From positions 1-64,000 of the forward strand of contig NZ_LTAW01000012.1 of NCBI RefSeq assembly GCF_001639725.1: a stretch of DNA of 64,000 bases, written 5' to 3'. How positions within the stretch are numbered: position 1 is the stretch's first letter; each line of letters starts with the position of its first letter. Made by a program: the position numbers and the translations under genes. This stretch comes from Marinomonas atlantica. Lineage in GTDB: Bacteria; Pseudomonadota; Gammaproteobacteria; Pseudomonadales; Marinomonadaceae. Shown here in pieces: positions 53,014-64,000 of the stretch. A model generated the notes under the pieces. The model searched no databases, was not told where the DNA came from, and saw nothing but the letters and a program-made list of their open reading frames with translations.

Positions 53014-53322
53014 ATGTTTGCAGTGATCAAAACAGGCGGTAAGCAATACCGTGTACAAGAAGGTCAAACTCTTAAAGTTGAGAAACTAGCTGTTGAAGCC
53101 GGTTCTGCAATCGACTTTAACGAAGTTCTTCTTGTAAGCAACGGCGACGACGTAAAAGTTGGCGCGCCAGTTGTTGAAGGCGTGAAAGTGACAGCTGAAG
53201 TTGTTGCACACGGCCGTGGCGACAAAGTTAAAATCTTGAAATTCCGTCGTCGTAAGCACTCTATGAAACGCCAAGGTCACCGTCAGTGGTTCACAGAAGT
53301 GAAAATCACTGGTATTAACTAA
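53014..53322 (+). CDS. rplU: 50S ribosomal protein L21
   Basis: L21 is a 50S assembly protein that contacts L20 and 23S rRNA. The 102-residue product begins [20 protein letters not shown] and ends with [19 protein letters not shown] and a short tail. GGAGAGAG precedes the ATG. It is followed 36 nt later by rpmA. Confidence 0.98.
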   Translation: MFAVIKTGGKQYRVQEGQTLKVEKLAVEAGSAIDFNEVLLVSNGDDVKVGAPVVEGVKVTAEVVAHGRGDKVKILKFRRRKHSMKRQGHRQWFTEVKITGIN

Positions 53323-53358
53323 TTAAGCGTTTAAAGATTTAATATTTAGGAGTAAATC

Positions 53359-53619
53359 ATGGCTCATAAGAAAGCTGGTGGTAGTACTAAAAACGGTCGC
53401 GACAGTCAGTCGAAACGCTTAGGTGTTAAACGTTTCGGCGGTCAGGTTGTGATCCCAGGTAATATTCTTGTTCGTCAACGTGGTACTGAGTTCCACGCAG
53501 GCGAAGGCGTTCGTGTTGGTAAAGACCACACTTTGTTCGCTGTTGCTGAAGGTCAAGTGAAATTCGAAGTGAAAGGTAAATTCAAGCGTCGCACAGTTTC
53601 TGTTGTGTCTGCTGCCTAA
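53359..53619 (+). CDS. rpmA: 50S ribosomal protein L27
   Basis: L27 reaches the peptidyl transferase centre with its N-terminal tail. The 86-residue protein begins [20 protein letters not shown] with no cleavable presequence, and has [19 protein letters not shown] terminator follows, so obgE may have its own promoter or rely on read-through. Confidence 0.98.
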   Translation: MAHKKAGGSTKNGRDSQSKRLGVKRFGGQVVIPGNILVRQRGTEFHAGEGVRVGKDHTLFAVAEGQVKFEVKGKFKRRTVSVVSAA

Positions 53620-53636
53620 TCGCATCGCGAATCACT

Positions 53637-53669
53637 AAAAAAGAGCTCCGCAGCGCGGGGCTTTTTTTT
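53637..53669 (+). terminator. Terminator after rpmA
   Basis: AGCTCCGC and GCGGGGCT pair (one G-U) around AGC, flanked by A and T runs. The T run is ten or so long. Confidence 0.9.
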
Positions 53670-53698
53670 TGGAAAAATTCTATAATCAGGGCAGTTGA

Positions 53699-54913
<1,215 letters not shown>

Positions 54914-54936
54914 ACTTTTAGTGAGATAAGCTGTAG

Positions 54937-56061
54937 ATGGACATGAGAGAGAAGATTGCATCCGCTCAACGAGTGGTTGTAAAAATAGGTAGCGCTTTAT
55001 TGACTAACGACGGTCAAGGGCTAGATGTCGGCAATATTGGGCTTTGGGTTGCGCAGATTGCACAACTGCGAGCTCAGGGTAAAGAGGTAGTATTAGTCTC
55101 TTCCGGCTCCATTGCGGCAGGCATGAAACGCCTAGGCTTCTCTTCACGACCGACACAAGTAAACGAATTGCAAGCCGCTGCCGCAGTAGGGCAGATGGAG
55201 CTAGTAGGCGTTTACGAATCTCATTTTGAAGTACATGGTCTGTGTACCGCGCAAATTTTGCTGACACATGACGACTTATCCAACCGTCGTCGATACTTAA
55301 ACGCCCGATCTTCGCTGCGAACGCTGTTAAAGCTTGGCGCTGTACCCATAGTTAATGAGAATGACACCGTTGTAACCGATGAGATCCGTTTTGGTGATAA
55401 CGATACCTTAGGGGCGTTGGTTGCTAACCTGGTTGAGGCGGATGTATTGATTATTTTGACGGATCAGCAAGGGTTGTTTGATAAAAATCCTCGTGATCAT
55501 AAAGATGCAACATTAATACAGCATGCTTCAGCAAGCGATGACACTCTGGATGCTATGGCGAGCGGTGGTGCTGGTGTTTTGGGTACGGGGGGGATGTTGA
55601 CGAAAGTTCGTGCAGCGCGCTTAGCGGCGCGCTCAGGCGCGCACACAGTGATTGCATCCGGTCGTGAGGGGAGTGTCATTTTGCGAGTCGCAAATGGCGA
55701 GAACCTAGGGACATGGTTGCAACCTGAACATGGTCGTTCGGCTTCTCGTAAGCAATGGCTGGCAGGACATCTTAAGAGTCGCGGCACTTTGATTATTGAT
55801 GATGGTGCGGTACGTGCTTTGCGTCAATCTGGCACCAGTTTACTTCCGGTGGGTATTAAAGACGCTGAGGGAACGTTCTCGCGAGGCGATATGGTGATCT
55901 GTGTGGATCAGCTTGGAAATATCGTTGCGCGTGGTTTGGTGAACTACAGTATTGCTGAAACACTTAAGTTGTTAGGTAAACCATCCAGCGAGCGTTATGC
56001 CATTTTAGGCTATGAGGGCGAGCCAGAGTTGATTCATCGCGATGACCTAGTGATTATTTAG
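54937..56061 (+). CDS. proB: Glutamate 5-kinase
   Basis: ProB phosphorylates glutamate in the first step of proline synthesis. The 374-residue protein has the amino-acid kinase domain (about 1-260; [38 protein letters not shown]) and a C-terminal PUA domain (about 278-360). ATG 54937 and ATG 54943 are both possible starts; MREKI from the second is also common in relatives. It follows obgE by 23 nt; proA is not in the window. Confidence 0.96.
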   Translation: MDMREKIASAQRVVVKIGSALLTNDGQGLDVGNIGLWVAQIAQLRAQGKEVVLVSSGSIAAGMKRLGFSSRPTQVNELQAAAAVGQMELVGVYESHFEVHGLCTAQILLTHDDLSNRRRYLNARSSLRTLLKLGAVPIVNENDTVVTDEIRFGDNDTLGALVANLVEADVLIILTDQQGLFDKNPRDHKDATLIQHASASDDTLDAMASGGAGVLGTGGMLTKVRAARLAARSGAHTVIASGREGSVILRVANGENLGTWLQPEHGRSASRKQWLAGHLKSRGTLIIDDGAVRALRQSGTSLLPVGIKDAEGTFSRGDMVICVDQLGNIVARGLVNYSIAETLKLLGKPSSERYAILGYEGEPELIHRDDLVII

Positions 56062-56074
56062 AGGAAGCGGTTGC

Positions 56075-56437
56075 ATGGCAAAACCTGGGAAAATTGGCTT
56101 AGAGCGCATGTTGGATGCGACGCGTTACTCTTATCAAGGGCTGCGTGCTCAGTGGCGTTATGAGGCGTCTTTTCGTCAAGAGGTGTGGCTATTTTTGGTG
56201 GCTCTGCCGTTGGCGTTGTGGTTTGGAGATTCAGCGTTAGAGAAAGCGTTGATGATTTTTTCAGTCGGTATTGTTTTAGTAGTGGAAACCATTAACTCGA
56301 GCATTGAGGCGATTGTTGACCGCATCAGTGATGAAAAGCATGAATTATCAGGTCGTGCGAAAGATTTAGGCTCAGCGGCCGTCATGTTAAGTTTGAGTTT
56401 AGCGGGAGTAGTTTGGTTGTTCTTGCTGTTTAACTGA
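56075..56437 (+). CDS. dgkA: Diacylglycerol kinase
   Basis: DgkA recycles diacylglycerol to phosphatidate in the inner membrane. The 120-residue protein has three membrane helices after an amphipathic N-terminus and the family signature ETINSSIEAIVDRISDEKHE (about 72-91), which holds the catalytic and magnesium-binding Glu residues, then LSGRAKDLGSAAV. It lies 13 nt after proB, and a terminator follows. Confidence 0.96.
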   Translation: MAKPGKIGLERMLDATRYSYQGLRAQWRYEASFRQEVWLFLVALPLALWFGDSALEKALMIFSVGIVLVVETINSSIEAIVDRISDEKHELSGRAKDLGSAAVMLSLSLAGVVWLFLLFN

Positions 56438-56466
56438 CAGAGACTAAGCGTGTAAAGACTAGACAT

Positions 56467-56494
56467 AAAAAAACCGGCTCACGCCGGTTTTTTT
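56467..56494. terminator. Bidirectional terminator between dgkA and rpsT
   Basis: AAAAAAACCGGC and GCCGGTTTTTTT pair perfectly around TCAC. It serves the convergent dgkA and rpsT genes. Confidence 0.95.
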
Positions 56495-56500
56495 ATGGGA

Positions 56501-56764
56501 TTAGGCCAATGCTTTGATTTTAGCATTCAAGCGGCTCTTATGGCGAGCTGCTTTGTTTTTGTGATATAGGCCTTTGTCAGCTGCTTTGTCTAGTTTAGAC
56601 GCTGCAACAGAGTATGCTGCTTGAGCTTCTTCTTGGTTTCCTGCTTCAATAGCTGCATCTACTTTTTTCAAGTATGTGCGCACCATAGAGCGCAGGCTAC
56701 CGTTGTGAGCGCGACGCTTGATCGCCTGGCGCGCACGTTTTTTTGAACCGGCGGAGTTTGCCAC
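56501..56764 (-). CDS. rpsT: 30S ribosomal protein S20
   Basis: S20 is a primary 16S-binding helical protein. The 87-residue product begins [20 protein letters not shown] and has [20 protein letters not shown] at its end. GAAGGAGCC precedes the ATG on the minus strand. It is divergent from murJ, as in many gammaproteobacteria. Confidence 0.97.
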   Translation of the reverse strand: MANSAGSKKRARQAIKRRAHNGSLRSMVRTYLKKVDAAIEAGNQEEAQAAYSVAASKLDKAADKGLYHKNKAARHKSRLNAKIKALA

Positions 56765-56829
56765 AGTCTGGCTCCTTCAATCTTCTATAATTAAAACGAT
56801 ACAACGGGCTGTTGAGTCGCTTGTGAATG

Positions 56830-56845
56830 TCAAGTTTAAACTTGA
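56830..56845. promoter_or_regulatory. 16-bp palindrome in rpsT-murJ divergent region
   Basis: TCAAGTTTAAACTTGA is a perfect palindrome 66 nt upstream of rpsT and 144 nt before murJ. On the minus strand its edge overlaps TTGACA, a consensus -35 box, but no good -10 box lies at the right distance. It could be a regulator site; the role is unknown. Confidence 0.35.
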
Positions 56846-56988
56846 AAATCTCGCGGCGGATTTTACCAGTTTTTGGCTTTGCTACAACCCCAAACACACA
56901 TTATTACTCGTGAAAAGTATATTTTTTGGCTGTTTGGTCACCAGCTAAATGCTATTCTTGGGCAAATTTTCAGGCAGAACATGATCTT

Positions 56989-58548
56989 ATGTCGAACACG
57001 CCATCGGTTAAAAGTCGATCACTATTACGTTCCGGGTTGCTGGTTTCTATTTGTACATTTCTTTCTCGCATCCTTGGGCTGGCTCGTGATGCCTCATTGG
57101 CTTATGTATTAGGTGCCAGTGCCGGTGCCGATGCCTTTTATGTGGCATTTAAAATCCCGAACTTTTTTCGTCGTTTATTTGCGGAAGGCGCGTTTGCTCA
57201 AGCGTTTGTACCCGTGTTGAGCGATTATCGCGTTAACGAGGGGCACGATGCGGTGCGTGAGCTCATTGCGGCGGTGACAGGGTCGTTGACCTTGGTGTTG
57301 CTGGCAATGACGGCCATCTTCATGGTGGCATCTCCTTGGGTGGTGTATGTGTTTGCGCCGGGTTTTTCGGACAATCCGGGGCAGCTGGCGTTGGCGTCGA
57401 CGTTGTTGACCGTGACGTTTCCATATTTGCTATTTATATCACTCACCGCGTTAGCGGGCGGGATACTAAACGCCCACGGTGAATACGGTGTGCCGGCCAT
57501 TACGCCTATCTTTTTAAATATTTCATTGTTGGTAGCAACATTAGGTTTTGCCAGCAGTGCCAGCCAAGCAGAGTTGAGTATTGCTTGGGGGGTGTTTGCT
57601 GCTGGTGTTGTGCAGCTGTTGTTTCAGGTGCCTTTTTTAGCTCGGTTAAAATTGTTGCCGCGCCCAAAAGTGGGGTTTGCTCATCCTGGCGTGAAGCGTA
57701 TTTTGTTATTAATGGGGCCAGCGTTGTTTGGTGTGTCCGTTGGTCAGATTAATTTATTACTAGATACGGTGCTGGCGTCATTGCTTGAAACGGGCAGCAT
57801 CACTTGGCTTTATCTGTCCGATCGCTTGTATGAATTACCGTTAGGTATTTTTGCGATTGCCATCAGTACCGTTATTTTGCCGTCACTGTCGCGTAGTTTT
57901 TCGAGCGAGCGCAGCGCGCATTTCGCGAACACCTTGGATTGGGGGTTGCGTTTACTGTTATTGATTTCGGTCCCTTCGGCGTTGGCTCTGTGTATTTTAG
58001 CTAAGCCTATTATTGCGACGGTGTTCTATCGTGGTGAGTTAACGGCTCATGACGTCGATATGGCAGCGATGAGTTTGCAGGCCTATTCGTTGGGATTGGT
58101 CTTTATGATGTTAATTAAAGTATTGGCGCCGGGGTATTACGCACGCCAAGATACAAAAACACCAGTTAAAATTGGGGTTATCGCGATGATTGCCAATATG
58201 GTGTTTAACGTAATATTGGTTTGGCCTCTAGGGCACGTGGGCTTGGCTCTAGCGACAAGTTTATCAGCAGGGTTGAATGCATTGCTGCTTTGGATTGGAT
58301 TGCACCGTGATGGTTGCCACCGTTTTTCACGAGATTGGTGGTTAATACTTCGAGTTTTGTTGCTTGGTTCGAGCTTGTTACTGGCTTGGTTGTGGTATTA
58401 CCAGAGTTTGAATGTTGCTTGGACGGACATTTCCAGTTGGCAGCGTATTCAGCATATGGCGATCGTAGTGGTCGTTGGTGTGCTGCTTTATGGTGTGGGT
58501 TTGCTGGCGGCGGGTCTAAGAATGCGTCATTTGCGCGCGCAAGATTAA
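56989..58548 (+). CDS. murJ: Lipid II flippase MurJ
   Basis: MurJ moves lipid II across the inner membrane for peptidoglycan synthesis. The start chosen is ATG 56989 (MSNTPSVKSRSLLRSGLLVS), 519 residues, since translation from an upstream in-frame GTG near 56926 would add a non-conserved stretch. There are 14 predicted membrane helices; landmarks are SRILGLARDASLAYVLGASA, FKIPNFFRRLFAEGAFAQAF and YYARQDTKTPVKIG. The ribosome-binding site is weak. Confidence 0.95.
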   Translation: MSNTPSVKSRSLLRSGLLVSICTFLSRILGLARDASLAYVLGASAGADAFYVAFKIPNFFRRLFAEGAFAQAFVPVLSDYRVNEGHDAVRELIAAVTGSLTLVLLAMTAIFMVASPWVVYVFAPGFSDNPGQLALASTLLTVTFPYLLFISLTALAGGILNAHGEYGVPAITPIFLNISLLVATLGFASSASQAELSIAWGVFAAGVVQLLFQVPFLARLKLLPRPKVGFAHPGVKRILLLMGPALFGVSVGQINLLLDTVLASLLETGSITWLYLSDRLYELPLGIFAIAISTVILPSLSRSFSSERSAHFANTLDWGLRLLLLISVPSALALCILAKPIIATVFYRGELTAHDVDMAAMSLQAYSLGLVFMMLIKVLAPGYYARQDTKTPVKIGVIAMIANMVFNVILVWPLGHVGLALATSLSAGLNALLLWIGLHRDGCHRFSRDWWLILRVLLLGSSLLLAWLWYYQSLNVAWTDISSWQRIQHMAIVVVVGVLLYGVGLLAAGLRMRHLRAQD

Positions 58549-58647
58549 GTTGTGGGTGTGTTGCTCCCTACCTTTGCGGGGGGGAGTACTATATAATCGC
58601 GGTTATTTTTTCAGCGGCTAATTGAGTTTTTGCCGGTACGAGGTGAT

Positions 58648-59577
58648 ATGGAACTGGTTCGGGGTATTCACAATCTCCAAGACGCGCAACGTAATGGTGT
58701 GCTGACAATTGGTAATTTTGATGGCGTACATCTTGGGCATCAGGCGATCCTTAACCGAGTTAAGTCATTAGCTGAGCACTATCGGGCGCCGTCGGGCATT
58801 ATGATCTTTGAGCCGCAGCCGCGCGAATTTTTTGCGCCCCAAGATGCGCCTGGTCGTTTGTCTCGCTTGCGCGATAAAGTGGCATTATTATCGAAGCATG
58901 ATATCGATTATGTTCTTTGCATGCCGTTTAATACGCGACTACGGACATTAGATGCGCACGCTTTCTGCCAGCAAATATTGCATGACGGTTTAGCGGTTAA
59001 GCATTTGGTGGTCGGTGATGACTTCCGCTTTGGATGTGACCGTCAAGGCAACTTTGAATACTTAGAAGCGTTTGGCGCTCAGCATGGGTTTGATGTTGAG
59101 AATACGTCGTCCATTTTAAATGGGGAAGGTTTGCGTATCAGTAGCTCCTTGGTGCGACAACAATTAAACCAAGGTGATATGGTGTCAGCACAGGCGATGT
59201 TAGGTCACCCAATTACCATGCGTGGCCGAGTGGTTGGCGGCCAACAGTTGGCGCGCCGTTTAGGCTTCCCAACCGCTAATATCTTTTTGAAAGGCGTTAC
59301 CCCTGCTTTGTCTGGGGTGTACGCAGTGACCGTTCCAGTGGATGGGAAGGAATACTCGGGTGTGGCAAACATCGGAGTTCGGCCAACAGTAGATGGCAAA
59401 ACGCCAATACTTGAGGTGCACTTATTTAATTTTAGTGGCGATTTGTACACCCAATATTTAGAGGTGACATTCCGCCAGTTTATTCGTCCTGAGCGCAAAA
59501 TGAATGGCTTGGATGAATTGGAAAAACAAATTCAATGTGACAAAGAAGAGGCGCTTCGCTTCTTCTCCAATCAGTGA
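58648..59577 (+). CDS. ribF: Bifunctional riboflavin kinase/FMN adenylyltransferase
   Basis: RibF converts riboflavin to FMN and then FAD. The start chosen is ATG 58648 (MELVRGIHNL) with GAGGTGAT upstream, 309 residues; an earlier TTG is unlikely. The N-terminal nucleotidyltransferase domain has LTIGNFDGVHLGHQAIL and RISSSLVRQQL; the C-terminal kinase domain has GRRLGFPTAN-like QLARRLGFPTANIFL and GVANIGVRPTVDG. A TATAAT at 58592-58597 may be a promoter, but no matching -35 box is seen. ileS follows 31 nt later. Confidence 0.96.
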   Translation: MELVRGIHNLQDAQRNGVLTIGNFDGVHLGHQAILNRVKSLAEHYRAPSGIMIFEPQPREFFAPQDAPGRLSRLRDKVALLSKHDIDYVLCMPFNTRLRTLDAHAFCQQILHDGLAVKHLVVGDDFRFGCDRQGNFEYLEAFGAQHGFDVENTSSILNGEGLRISSSLVRQQLNQGDMVSAQAMLGHPITMRGRVVGGQQLARRLGFPTANIFLKGVTPALSGVYAVTVPVDGKEYSGVANIGVRPTVDGKTPILEVHLFNFSGDLYTQYLEVTFRQFIRPERKMNGLDELEKQIQCDKEEALRFFSNQ

Positions 59578-59608
59578 CCGATGATCTTTGAGGATAAATC
59601 GAATAACC

Positions 59609-62431
59609 ATGAGTGATTATAAACCAACGCTGAATTTGCCAGAAACCGCATTCCCTATGCGTGGTGATCTAGCAAAACGTGAGCCTGCGATGTTGCAACG
59701 CTGGCAAGATATGGATCTATACAACAAAGTGCGTGAAGTGAGCAAAGGGCGTAAGTCTTTTATTCTTCATGACGGCCCTCCATACGCCAACGGTAGCATT
59801 CACATTGGTCACGCGGTTAACAAAATCCTCAAAGACATTATTGTTAAATCTAAAACCGTTAGTGGATACGATGCACCGTACATTCCTGGTTGGGACTGTC
59901 ATGGCTTGCCGATCGAGCACAAAGTTGAGCAGATGATCGGTAAAGCGGGCGATAAAGTATCGTTCAAAGATTTCCGCGCAAAGTGTCGTGAGTACGCTTA
60001 CACGCAAGTGGAAGAGCAGAAAAAAGACTTCATCCGTTTGGGTGTGATGGGCGATTGGGAAAATCCTTACCTAACGATGAACTTCGTTACCGAAGCGAAC
60101 ATCGTGCGCGCATTGGGTAAAATCGCTGAAAACGGCCATCTAGTAAAAGGCTTCAAGCCTGTTTACTGGAGTGTTGTGGGTGGCTCGGCACTGGCCGAAG
60201 CGGAAGTGGAATATCAAGATAAAACGTCTTTGTCTTTAGATGTGCGTTATGCACCACAAGACGAAGCCGCGTTTTTAGGTAAGTTCTCTGATGTCGAAGG
60301 TGAGGGCAAAGTGTCGGTTGTCATTTGGACCACCACGCCTTGGACGCTGCCTGCCAGCCAAGCGGTATCGATCCATCCAGAATTCAACTACGCATTGGTC
60401 GAAGTGGATATGGGGGCGGGTAAAGAGCGTCTTGTATTTGCTGAAGATATGGTCGAAGGCATCATGCAGCGTTACGGTCATGAAGCGTATCGTATCGTAG
60501 GACGTGCCGTAGGCGCAGATCTAGGTGGCTTGGTGCTTAACCATCCATTTATGGAACGTGATATCCCTGTTTTGCTAGGCGAGCACGTGACTGCGGACGC
60601 CGGTACGGGTTGTGTGCACACCGCCCCAGACCACGGCGTTGACGACTTTAACGTGGGTCGCGCAAATGGTATCGGTACCATTAACCTAGTCCAAGACAAT
60701 GGTGTTTACTCTGATGCGGCGGGTGAATTCGCGGGTTTGCACGTTTACAAAGTAGACGATGCTGTATTGGAAGCCTTAGGTCGTAACGATGCGCTGGTAT
60801 TCCAATCGAAAATTTTCCACAGCTACCCACATTGCTGGCGTACCAAAACACCTTTGATCTTCCGTGCGACGCCGCAATGGTTTATCAGCATGGATGAGAA
60901 GGGCTTACTGGATGATGCTAAAGCCGCTGTGAAAGGTGTTAAATGGACGCCTTCATGGGGTCAAAACCGTATGGAAGGGATGTTGAGCAATAGCCCAGAC
61001 TGGTGTGTATCACGTCAGCGTACGTGGGGTGTGCCAATTGCACTGTTCATCAACAAAGAAACACAAGAGCTTCACCCAGAAACGCCTCGTCTTATCGAAG
61101 AAGTCGCACAACGTATCGAAAAAGAAGGTATGGATGCGTGGTTCGAGATGGGTGCTGCAGAACTGTTGGGTGAGGAAGCTGACAAATACAGCAAAGTTTC
61201 CGATACGCTAGACGTATGGTTCGACTCAGGTGTGACACATTACTCAGTCATTGATCAGCGCGACGAGCTAAGCTTCCCAGCAGATTTATACTTAGAAGGT
61301 TCGGATCAGCATCGCGGTTGGTTCCAGTCGTCGTTGAAAACCTCGATCGCCATCCGTGGCGTGCCACCGTATAAAGGTGTCTTAACACACGGTTTCACCG
61401 TTGATGGTGATGGCCGCAAGATGTCGAAGTCGCTGGGTAACGTGGTCTCGCCTCAGAAAGTAATGCAGACATTGGGAGCAGACATCATTCGTCTTTGGGT
61501 CGCTGCAACCGATTACACGGGTGAAATGACCGTTTCTGACGAGATTCTAAAACGTGTTGCAGACGGCTATCGCCGTATCCGTAATACAGCGCGCTTCATG
61601 TTGGCGAACCTGACTGGATTTGATCCGGCAAAAGATTTAGTGGCGCCTGAGAACATGATTGCACTGGACCGTTGGATCGTGGACCGTGCAGCTCAATTGC
61701 AGAAAGAGATCGACGAAGCGTATAACGAGTATCAGTTCCTTGCAGTGGTGCAGAAGATTCAAAATTTCTGTTCATTGGATTTGGGTGGTTTCTATCTAGA
61801 TGTCATCAAAGATCGTCAGTACACCACACAAGAAGACAGCTTGGCGCGTCGTTCTGCGCAAACGGCGTTGTACCATATTGCCGAAGCGTTCACTCGTTGG
61901 ATTGCTCCGATTTTGAGCTTCACCGCCGATGAAATCTGGCAAGAATTACCAGGCGAGCATTCAGAATCTGTATTCCTAGATACTTGGTATGAAGGCTTAT
62001 TTGAACTGAGCGGTGATGAAGCGTTGGGTCGTCATTTCTGGAAGCAAGTATTGGATGTCAAAATGGCCGCCAATAAAGTGCTTGAGGCGGTGCGTAAGGA
62101 AGGCAAGATTAAGGCGAGCCTAAGTGCTGAGATTACACTTTACTGCGATGCTGAGTTGCAAGCGACACTATCGAAGTTGGGTGATGAGCTGCGTTTCGTC
62201 TTGATTTCTTCTGAAGCGAACGTTGCATCTTTGGCTGATGCGCCTGCAGATGCGGCAGAAACAGAGCTTGCTGGCTTGAAAGTGGCTGTATTGGTGAGCG
62301 AAAAAGAGAAATGTGTTCGTTGCTGGCATCACCGTGAAGAAGTGGGCAAGCGCGAGTCTCATCCTGAGCTATGTGATCGTTGTATCTCGAACCTGCCGGA
62401 AGGCGAGGGCGAGCAGCGCCATTTCGCGTAA
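59609..62431 (+). CDS. ileS: Isoleucyl-tRNA synthetase
   Basis: IleS charges tRNA-Ile and edits valine. The start chosen is ATG 59609 ([20 protein letters not shown]), 940 residues; an in-frame TTG at 59588 is unlikely. Class I signatures are HIGH (65-68, in [12 protein letters not shown]) and KMSKS (in [11 protein letters not shown], near 604). The editing domain has [10 protein letters not shown], and the C-terminal zinc site shows CVRCWHH and CDRC. It is the bacterial mupirocin-sensitive type by overall pattern, which I infer rather than show. Its stop overlaps the lspA ATG. Confidence 0.97.
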   Translation: MSDYKPTLNLPETAFPMRGDLAKREPAMLQRWQDMDLYNKVREVSKGRKSFILHDGPPYANGSIHIGHAVNKILKDIIVKSKTVSGYDAPYIPGWDCHGLPIEHKVEQMIGKAGDKVSFKDFRAKCREYAYTQVEEQKKDFIRLGVMGDWENPYLTMNFVTEANIVRALGKIAENGHLVKGFKPVYWSVVGGSALAEAEVEYQDKTSLSLDVRYAPQDEAAFLGKFSDVEGEGKVSVVIWTTTPWTLPASQAVSIHPEFNYALVEVDMGAGKERLVFAEDMVEGIMQRYGHEAYRIVGRAVGADLGGLVLNHPFMERDIPVLLGEHVTADAGTGCVHTAPDHGVDDFNVGRANGIGTINLVQDNGVYSDAAGEFAGLHVYKVDDAVLEALGRNDALVFQSKIFHSYPHCWRTKTPLIFRATPQWFISMDEKGLLDDAKAAVKGVKWTPSWGQNRMEGMLSNSPDWCVSRQRTWGVPIALFINKETQELHPETPRLIEEVAQRIEKEGMDAWFEMGAAELLGEEADKYSKVSDTLDVWFDSGVTHYSVIDQRDELSFPADLYLEGSDQHRGWFQSSLKTSIAIRGVPPYKGVLTHGFTVDGDGRKMSKSLGNVVSPQKVMQTLGADIIRLWVAATDYTGEMTVSDEILKRVADGYRRIRNTARFMLANLTGFDPAKDLVAPENMIALDRWIVDRAAQLQKEIDEAYNEYQFLAVVQKIQNFCSLDLGGFYLDVIKDRQYTTQEDSLARRSAQTALYHIAEAFTRWIAPILSFTADEIWQELPGEHSESVFLDTWYEGLFELSGDEALGRHFWKQVLDVKMAANKVLEAVRKEGKIKASLSAEITLYCDAELQATLSKLGDELRFVLISSEANVASLADAPADAAETELAGLKVAVLVSEKEKCVRCWHHREEVGKRESHPELCDRCISNLPEGEGEQRHFA

Positions 62432-62943
62432 TGATGATGCGAACGAGCATACAAAGAGTCCAGCGCTGGTGGGCGCTGGCAATTGCTGTTTTTGCCTTGG
62501 ATTGGGTAACCAAGCAAGGCATTGAGGCAAACTTATACTATGGACAGGAGATTCCTCTTCTGCCTTTCTTTGACTTAACGCTGCGTTACAACACCGGTGC
62601 TGCATTCAGCTTTTTGGCTGAAGCGGGCGGATGGCAGCGTTGGTTCTTTTCTTTGATTGCGATGGCTGTCGTCATAGGCATTAGTTGGCGACTGTCAAAA
62701 ATCGGTCACACTCATAAGCTAGAAGCGTTGTCATTAACGCTGATTATGTCGGGCGCTATTGGCAACCTGCATGATCGTTTGTCTTATGGGCATGTTATCG
62801 ATTTTATTCAAGTCCATTGGCAATCCACTTGGTATTTTCCAGCGTTTAACATTGCTGACAGTGCGATCACTGTGGGAGTAGTTTTAATGTTGGCAGAGGG
62901 GTTGTTTCAGAAAAAACCCAAGGGTAAACAGAATGACGATTAA
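62431..62943 (+). CDS. lspA: Lipoprotein signal peptidase
   Basis: LspA cleaves lipid-modified signal peptides in the inner membrane. The start chosen is ATG 62431, in a TAATG overlap with the ileS stop, giving 170 residues with the expected N-terminus; longer forms would run back inside ileS. Four membrane helices are visible, with FALDWVTKQG, LRYNTGAAFSFL, and the two catalytic Asp in GNLHDRL and FNIADSAITVG. The 3' end overlaps fkpB by 11 nt. Confidence 0.96.
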   Translation: MMMRTSIQRVQRWWALAIAVFALDWVTKQGIEANLYYGQEIPLLPFFDLTLRYNTGAAFSFLAEAGGWQRWFFSLIAMAVVIGISWRLSKIGHTHKLEALSLTLIMSGAIGNLHDRLSYGHVIDFIQVHWQSTWYFPAFNIADSAITVGVVLMLAEGLFQKKPKGKQNDD

Positions 62944-63358
62944 TGAACAAAGCCGAATTACGTTACATTTTGAATTGGCTTTGGCGAATGGCCAGTTGGT
63001 TGACTCCAATTTTGAGGGTGCACCTGCACAGTTTGTTTACGGTGACGGCAGCTTATTGCCTGAGTTTGAAGCCGTATTGATTGGCATGTCAGCGGGTGAT
63101 GAGGCAAGCTTTTCTATGGCGCCAGAAAAAGCTTTTGGCGCTCATAATCCGAGTAATGTGCAAACGATGGCTCGCGGCCAGTTTGGCATAGACATTGAAG
63201 AAGGTATGGTCGTATCGTTTGCTGATCAGGCGAAAAACGAATTACCTGGTGTCATAAAGAGCATTGGTGAGCAGCAGGTGGAAGTTGATTTTAATCACCC
63301 ATTAGCTGGTCATACTTTGACTTACCATGTCAAAATTGTTGCGGTAGAGGAGGCCTAA
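62933..63358 (+). CDS. fkpB: FKBP-type peptidyl-prolyl isomerase, SlpA type
   Basis: The 141-residue protein is a SlyD/SlpA-type FKBP isomerase. It has [19 protein letters not shown], the [19 protein letters not shown] core and the inserted flap (about 75-125, [11 protein letters not shown]). It lacks the His-rich metal-binding tail of SlyD, which favours SlpA/FkpB. It overlaps lspA by 11 nt, and its stop overlaps the ispH ATG by one base, so the four genes ileS-lspA-fkpB-ispH are tightly coupled. Confidence 0.95.
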   Translation: MTINEQSRITLHFELALANGQLVDSNFEGAPAQFVYGDGSLLPEFEAVLIGMSAGDEASFSMAPEKAFGAHNPSNVQTMARGQFGIDIEEGMVVSFADQAKNELPGVIKSIGEQQVEVDFNHPLAGHTLTYHVKIVAVEEA

Positions 63359-64000
63359 TGTCATTCGCTATTCATCTTGCGAATCCTCGAGGCTTTTGTG
63401 CCGGTGTGGATCGAGCTATCGAAATCGTTAAACGTTGCTTGGACATCTTTGAAGCACCCATCTATGTCCGTCATGAAGTGGTGCACAACAAATTTGTCGT
63501 AGAGTCATTAAAAGAGCGCGGTGCCGTCTTTGTTGACGAATTAGACCAAGTTCCTGATGACCAGATTGTGATATTTAGTGCGCATGGCGTATCACAAGCG
63601 GTGCGTAATGAAGCGGATCGCCGTGGCTTAAAAGTGTTTGATGCAACGTGCCCGTTAGTGACTAAAGTACATATGGAAGTTGTGCGCTATTCACGAGACG
63701 GTATGGAATGTGTATTGATTGGTCATGATGGTCACCCTGAAGTAGAGGGTACTATGGGGCAATACGATTCAAGCAAAGGCGGCGCTATTTACCTAGTTGA
63801 GCAGCCAGAAGATGTAGCCAACCTAAAAGTAAACGATCCTAGTCGACTTGCTTTCGTAACTCAGACAACATTATCAATGGATGACACGTCAATTGTGATT
63901 GATGCACTGCGTCAAAACTTCCCAGATATCCAAGGGCCAAAAAAAGACGACATTTGCTATGCGACTCAGAACCGTCAAGATGCTGTGAAAACGTTAGCTC
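63358..64000 (+). CDS. ispH: 4-hydroxy-3-methylbut-2-enyl diphosphate reductase (5' part)
   Basis: IspH makes isopentenyl and dimethylallyl diphosphates, the last step of the MEP pathway. The window holds 214 codons and ends inside the gene. The three iron-sulphur Cys are all present: Cys14 in [12 protein letters not shown], Cys98 in [12 protein letters not shown] and Cys200 in [11 protein letters not shown]. The substrate motif SAHGVS and the [11 protein letters not shown] loop are also visible. It supplies precursors used by IspB. Confidence 0.97.
   Translation, partial: MSFAIHLANPRGFCAGVDRAIEIVKRCLDIFEAPIYVRHEVVHNKFVVESLKERGAVFVDELDQVPDDQIVIFSAHGVSQAVRNEADRRGLKVFDATCPLVTKVHMEVVRYSRDGMECVLIGHDGHPEVEGTMGQYDSSKGGAIYLVEQPEDVANLKVNDPSRLAFVTQTTLSMDDTSIVIDALRQNFPDIQGPKKDDICYATQNRQDAVKTLA

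Noticed and set aside
58592-58597. TATAAT before ribF as a firm promoter
   Set aside because: No acceptable -35 box lies 15-19 nt upstream and there is no extended -10 TG, so it was noted only in the ribF entry.

Overview
The window is a housekeeping stretch of a gammaproteobacterial chromosome. It starts inside an rRNA operon (5S gene), crosses the whole tRNA-secE-nusG-rpl-rpoBC-str-S10-spc-alpha super-cluster, and ends in a cell-envelope and translation cluster. The most likely source is an Oceanospirillales bacterium resembling Marinomonas. This is inference from gene order (tRNA-Tyr/Gly/Thr, then tRNA-Trp, then secE; uvrA-MFS-ssb; rpsT divergent from murJ-ribF-ileS-lspA-fkpB-ispH; ispB divergent from rplU), from the protein sequences and from the moderate base composition. 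I see no mobile element, CRISPR array, phage gene or clear sign of recent transfer.

Layout. 1-330: 23S-5S spacer, 5S rRNA and terminator. 612-6409: an opgG/D-like glucan gene that looks like a lipoprotein, a GNAT acetyltransferase on the minus strand, a secreted alpha/beta hydrolase, then birA, coaX and a SPOR-domain protein packed together. 6413-6926: a tRNA operon (Tyr, Gly, Thr) and tRNA-Trp; the tufB copy usual at this place is absent. 6967-18779: secE, nusG, rplK, rplA, rplJ, rplL, rpoB, rpoC with L1-type and L10-type leaders and attenuator hairpins. 18913-23224: rpsL, rpsG, fusA and tuf, then a strong terminator. 23317-37167: S10, spc and alpha operons from rpsJ to rplQ, including secY, rpmJ and rpoA, closed by a terminator. 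Promoters with near-consensus boxes lie upstream of rpsJ and rpsM.

37304-43751: uvrA (minus) with a LexA box in the region divergent to a YajR-like MFS gene, then ssb, an MgtC/SapB-family gene, a possible small RNA and a Smr-domain gene. 43883-48709: a large M16C metalloprotease and two glycerolipid acyltransferase-family genes with unusual catalytic motifs. 48777-50537: fabA-fabB (minus). 50816-52730: an alpha/beta hydrolase converging on ispB. 52848-56437: rplU, rpmA, obgE, proB and dgkA. 56501-64000: rpsT (minus), then murJ, ribF, ileS, lspA, fkpB and the 5' part of ispH.

Functionally the window supplies most ribosomal proteins, the core RNA polymerase subunits, elongation factors, the SecYE channel, and parts of lipid, isoprenoid, proline, biotin, CoA and flavin metabolism. 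No new protein system is apparent. The least explained signals are non-coding: a long G-U-rich hairpin between rpsN and rpsH, a 9-bp inverted repeat straddling the -35 box of the S10 promoter, a leader of rplU closed by a long-range stem, and a possible short transcript between the mgtC-like and Smr genes.
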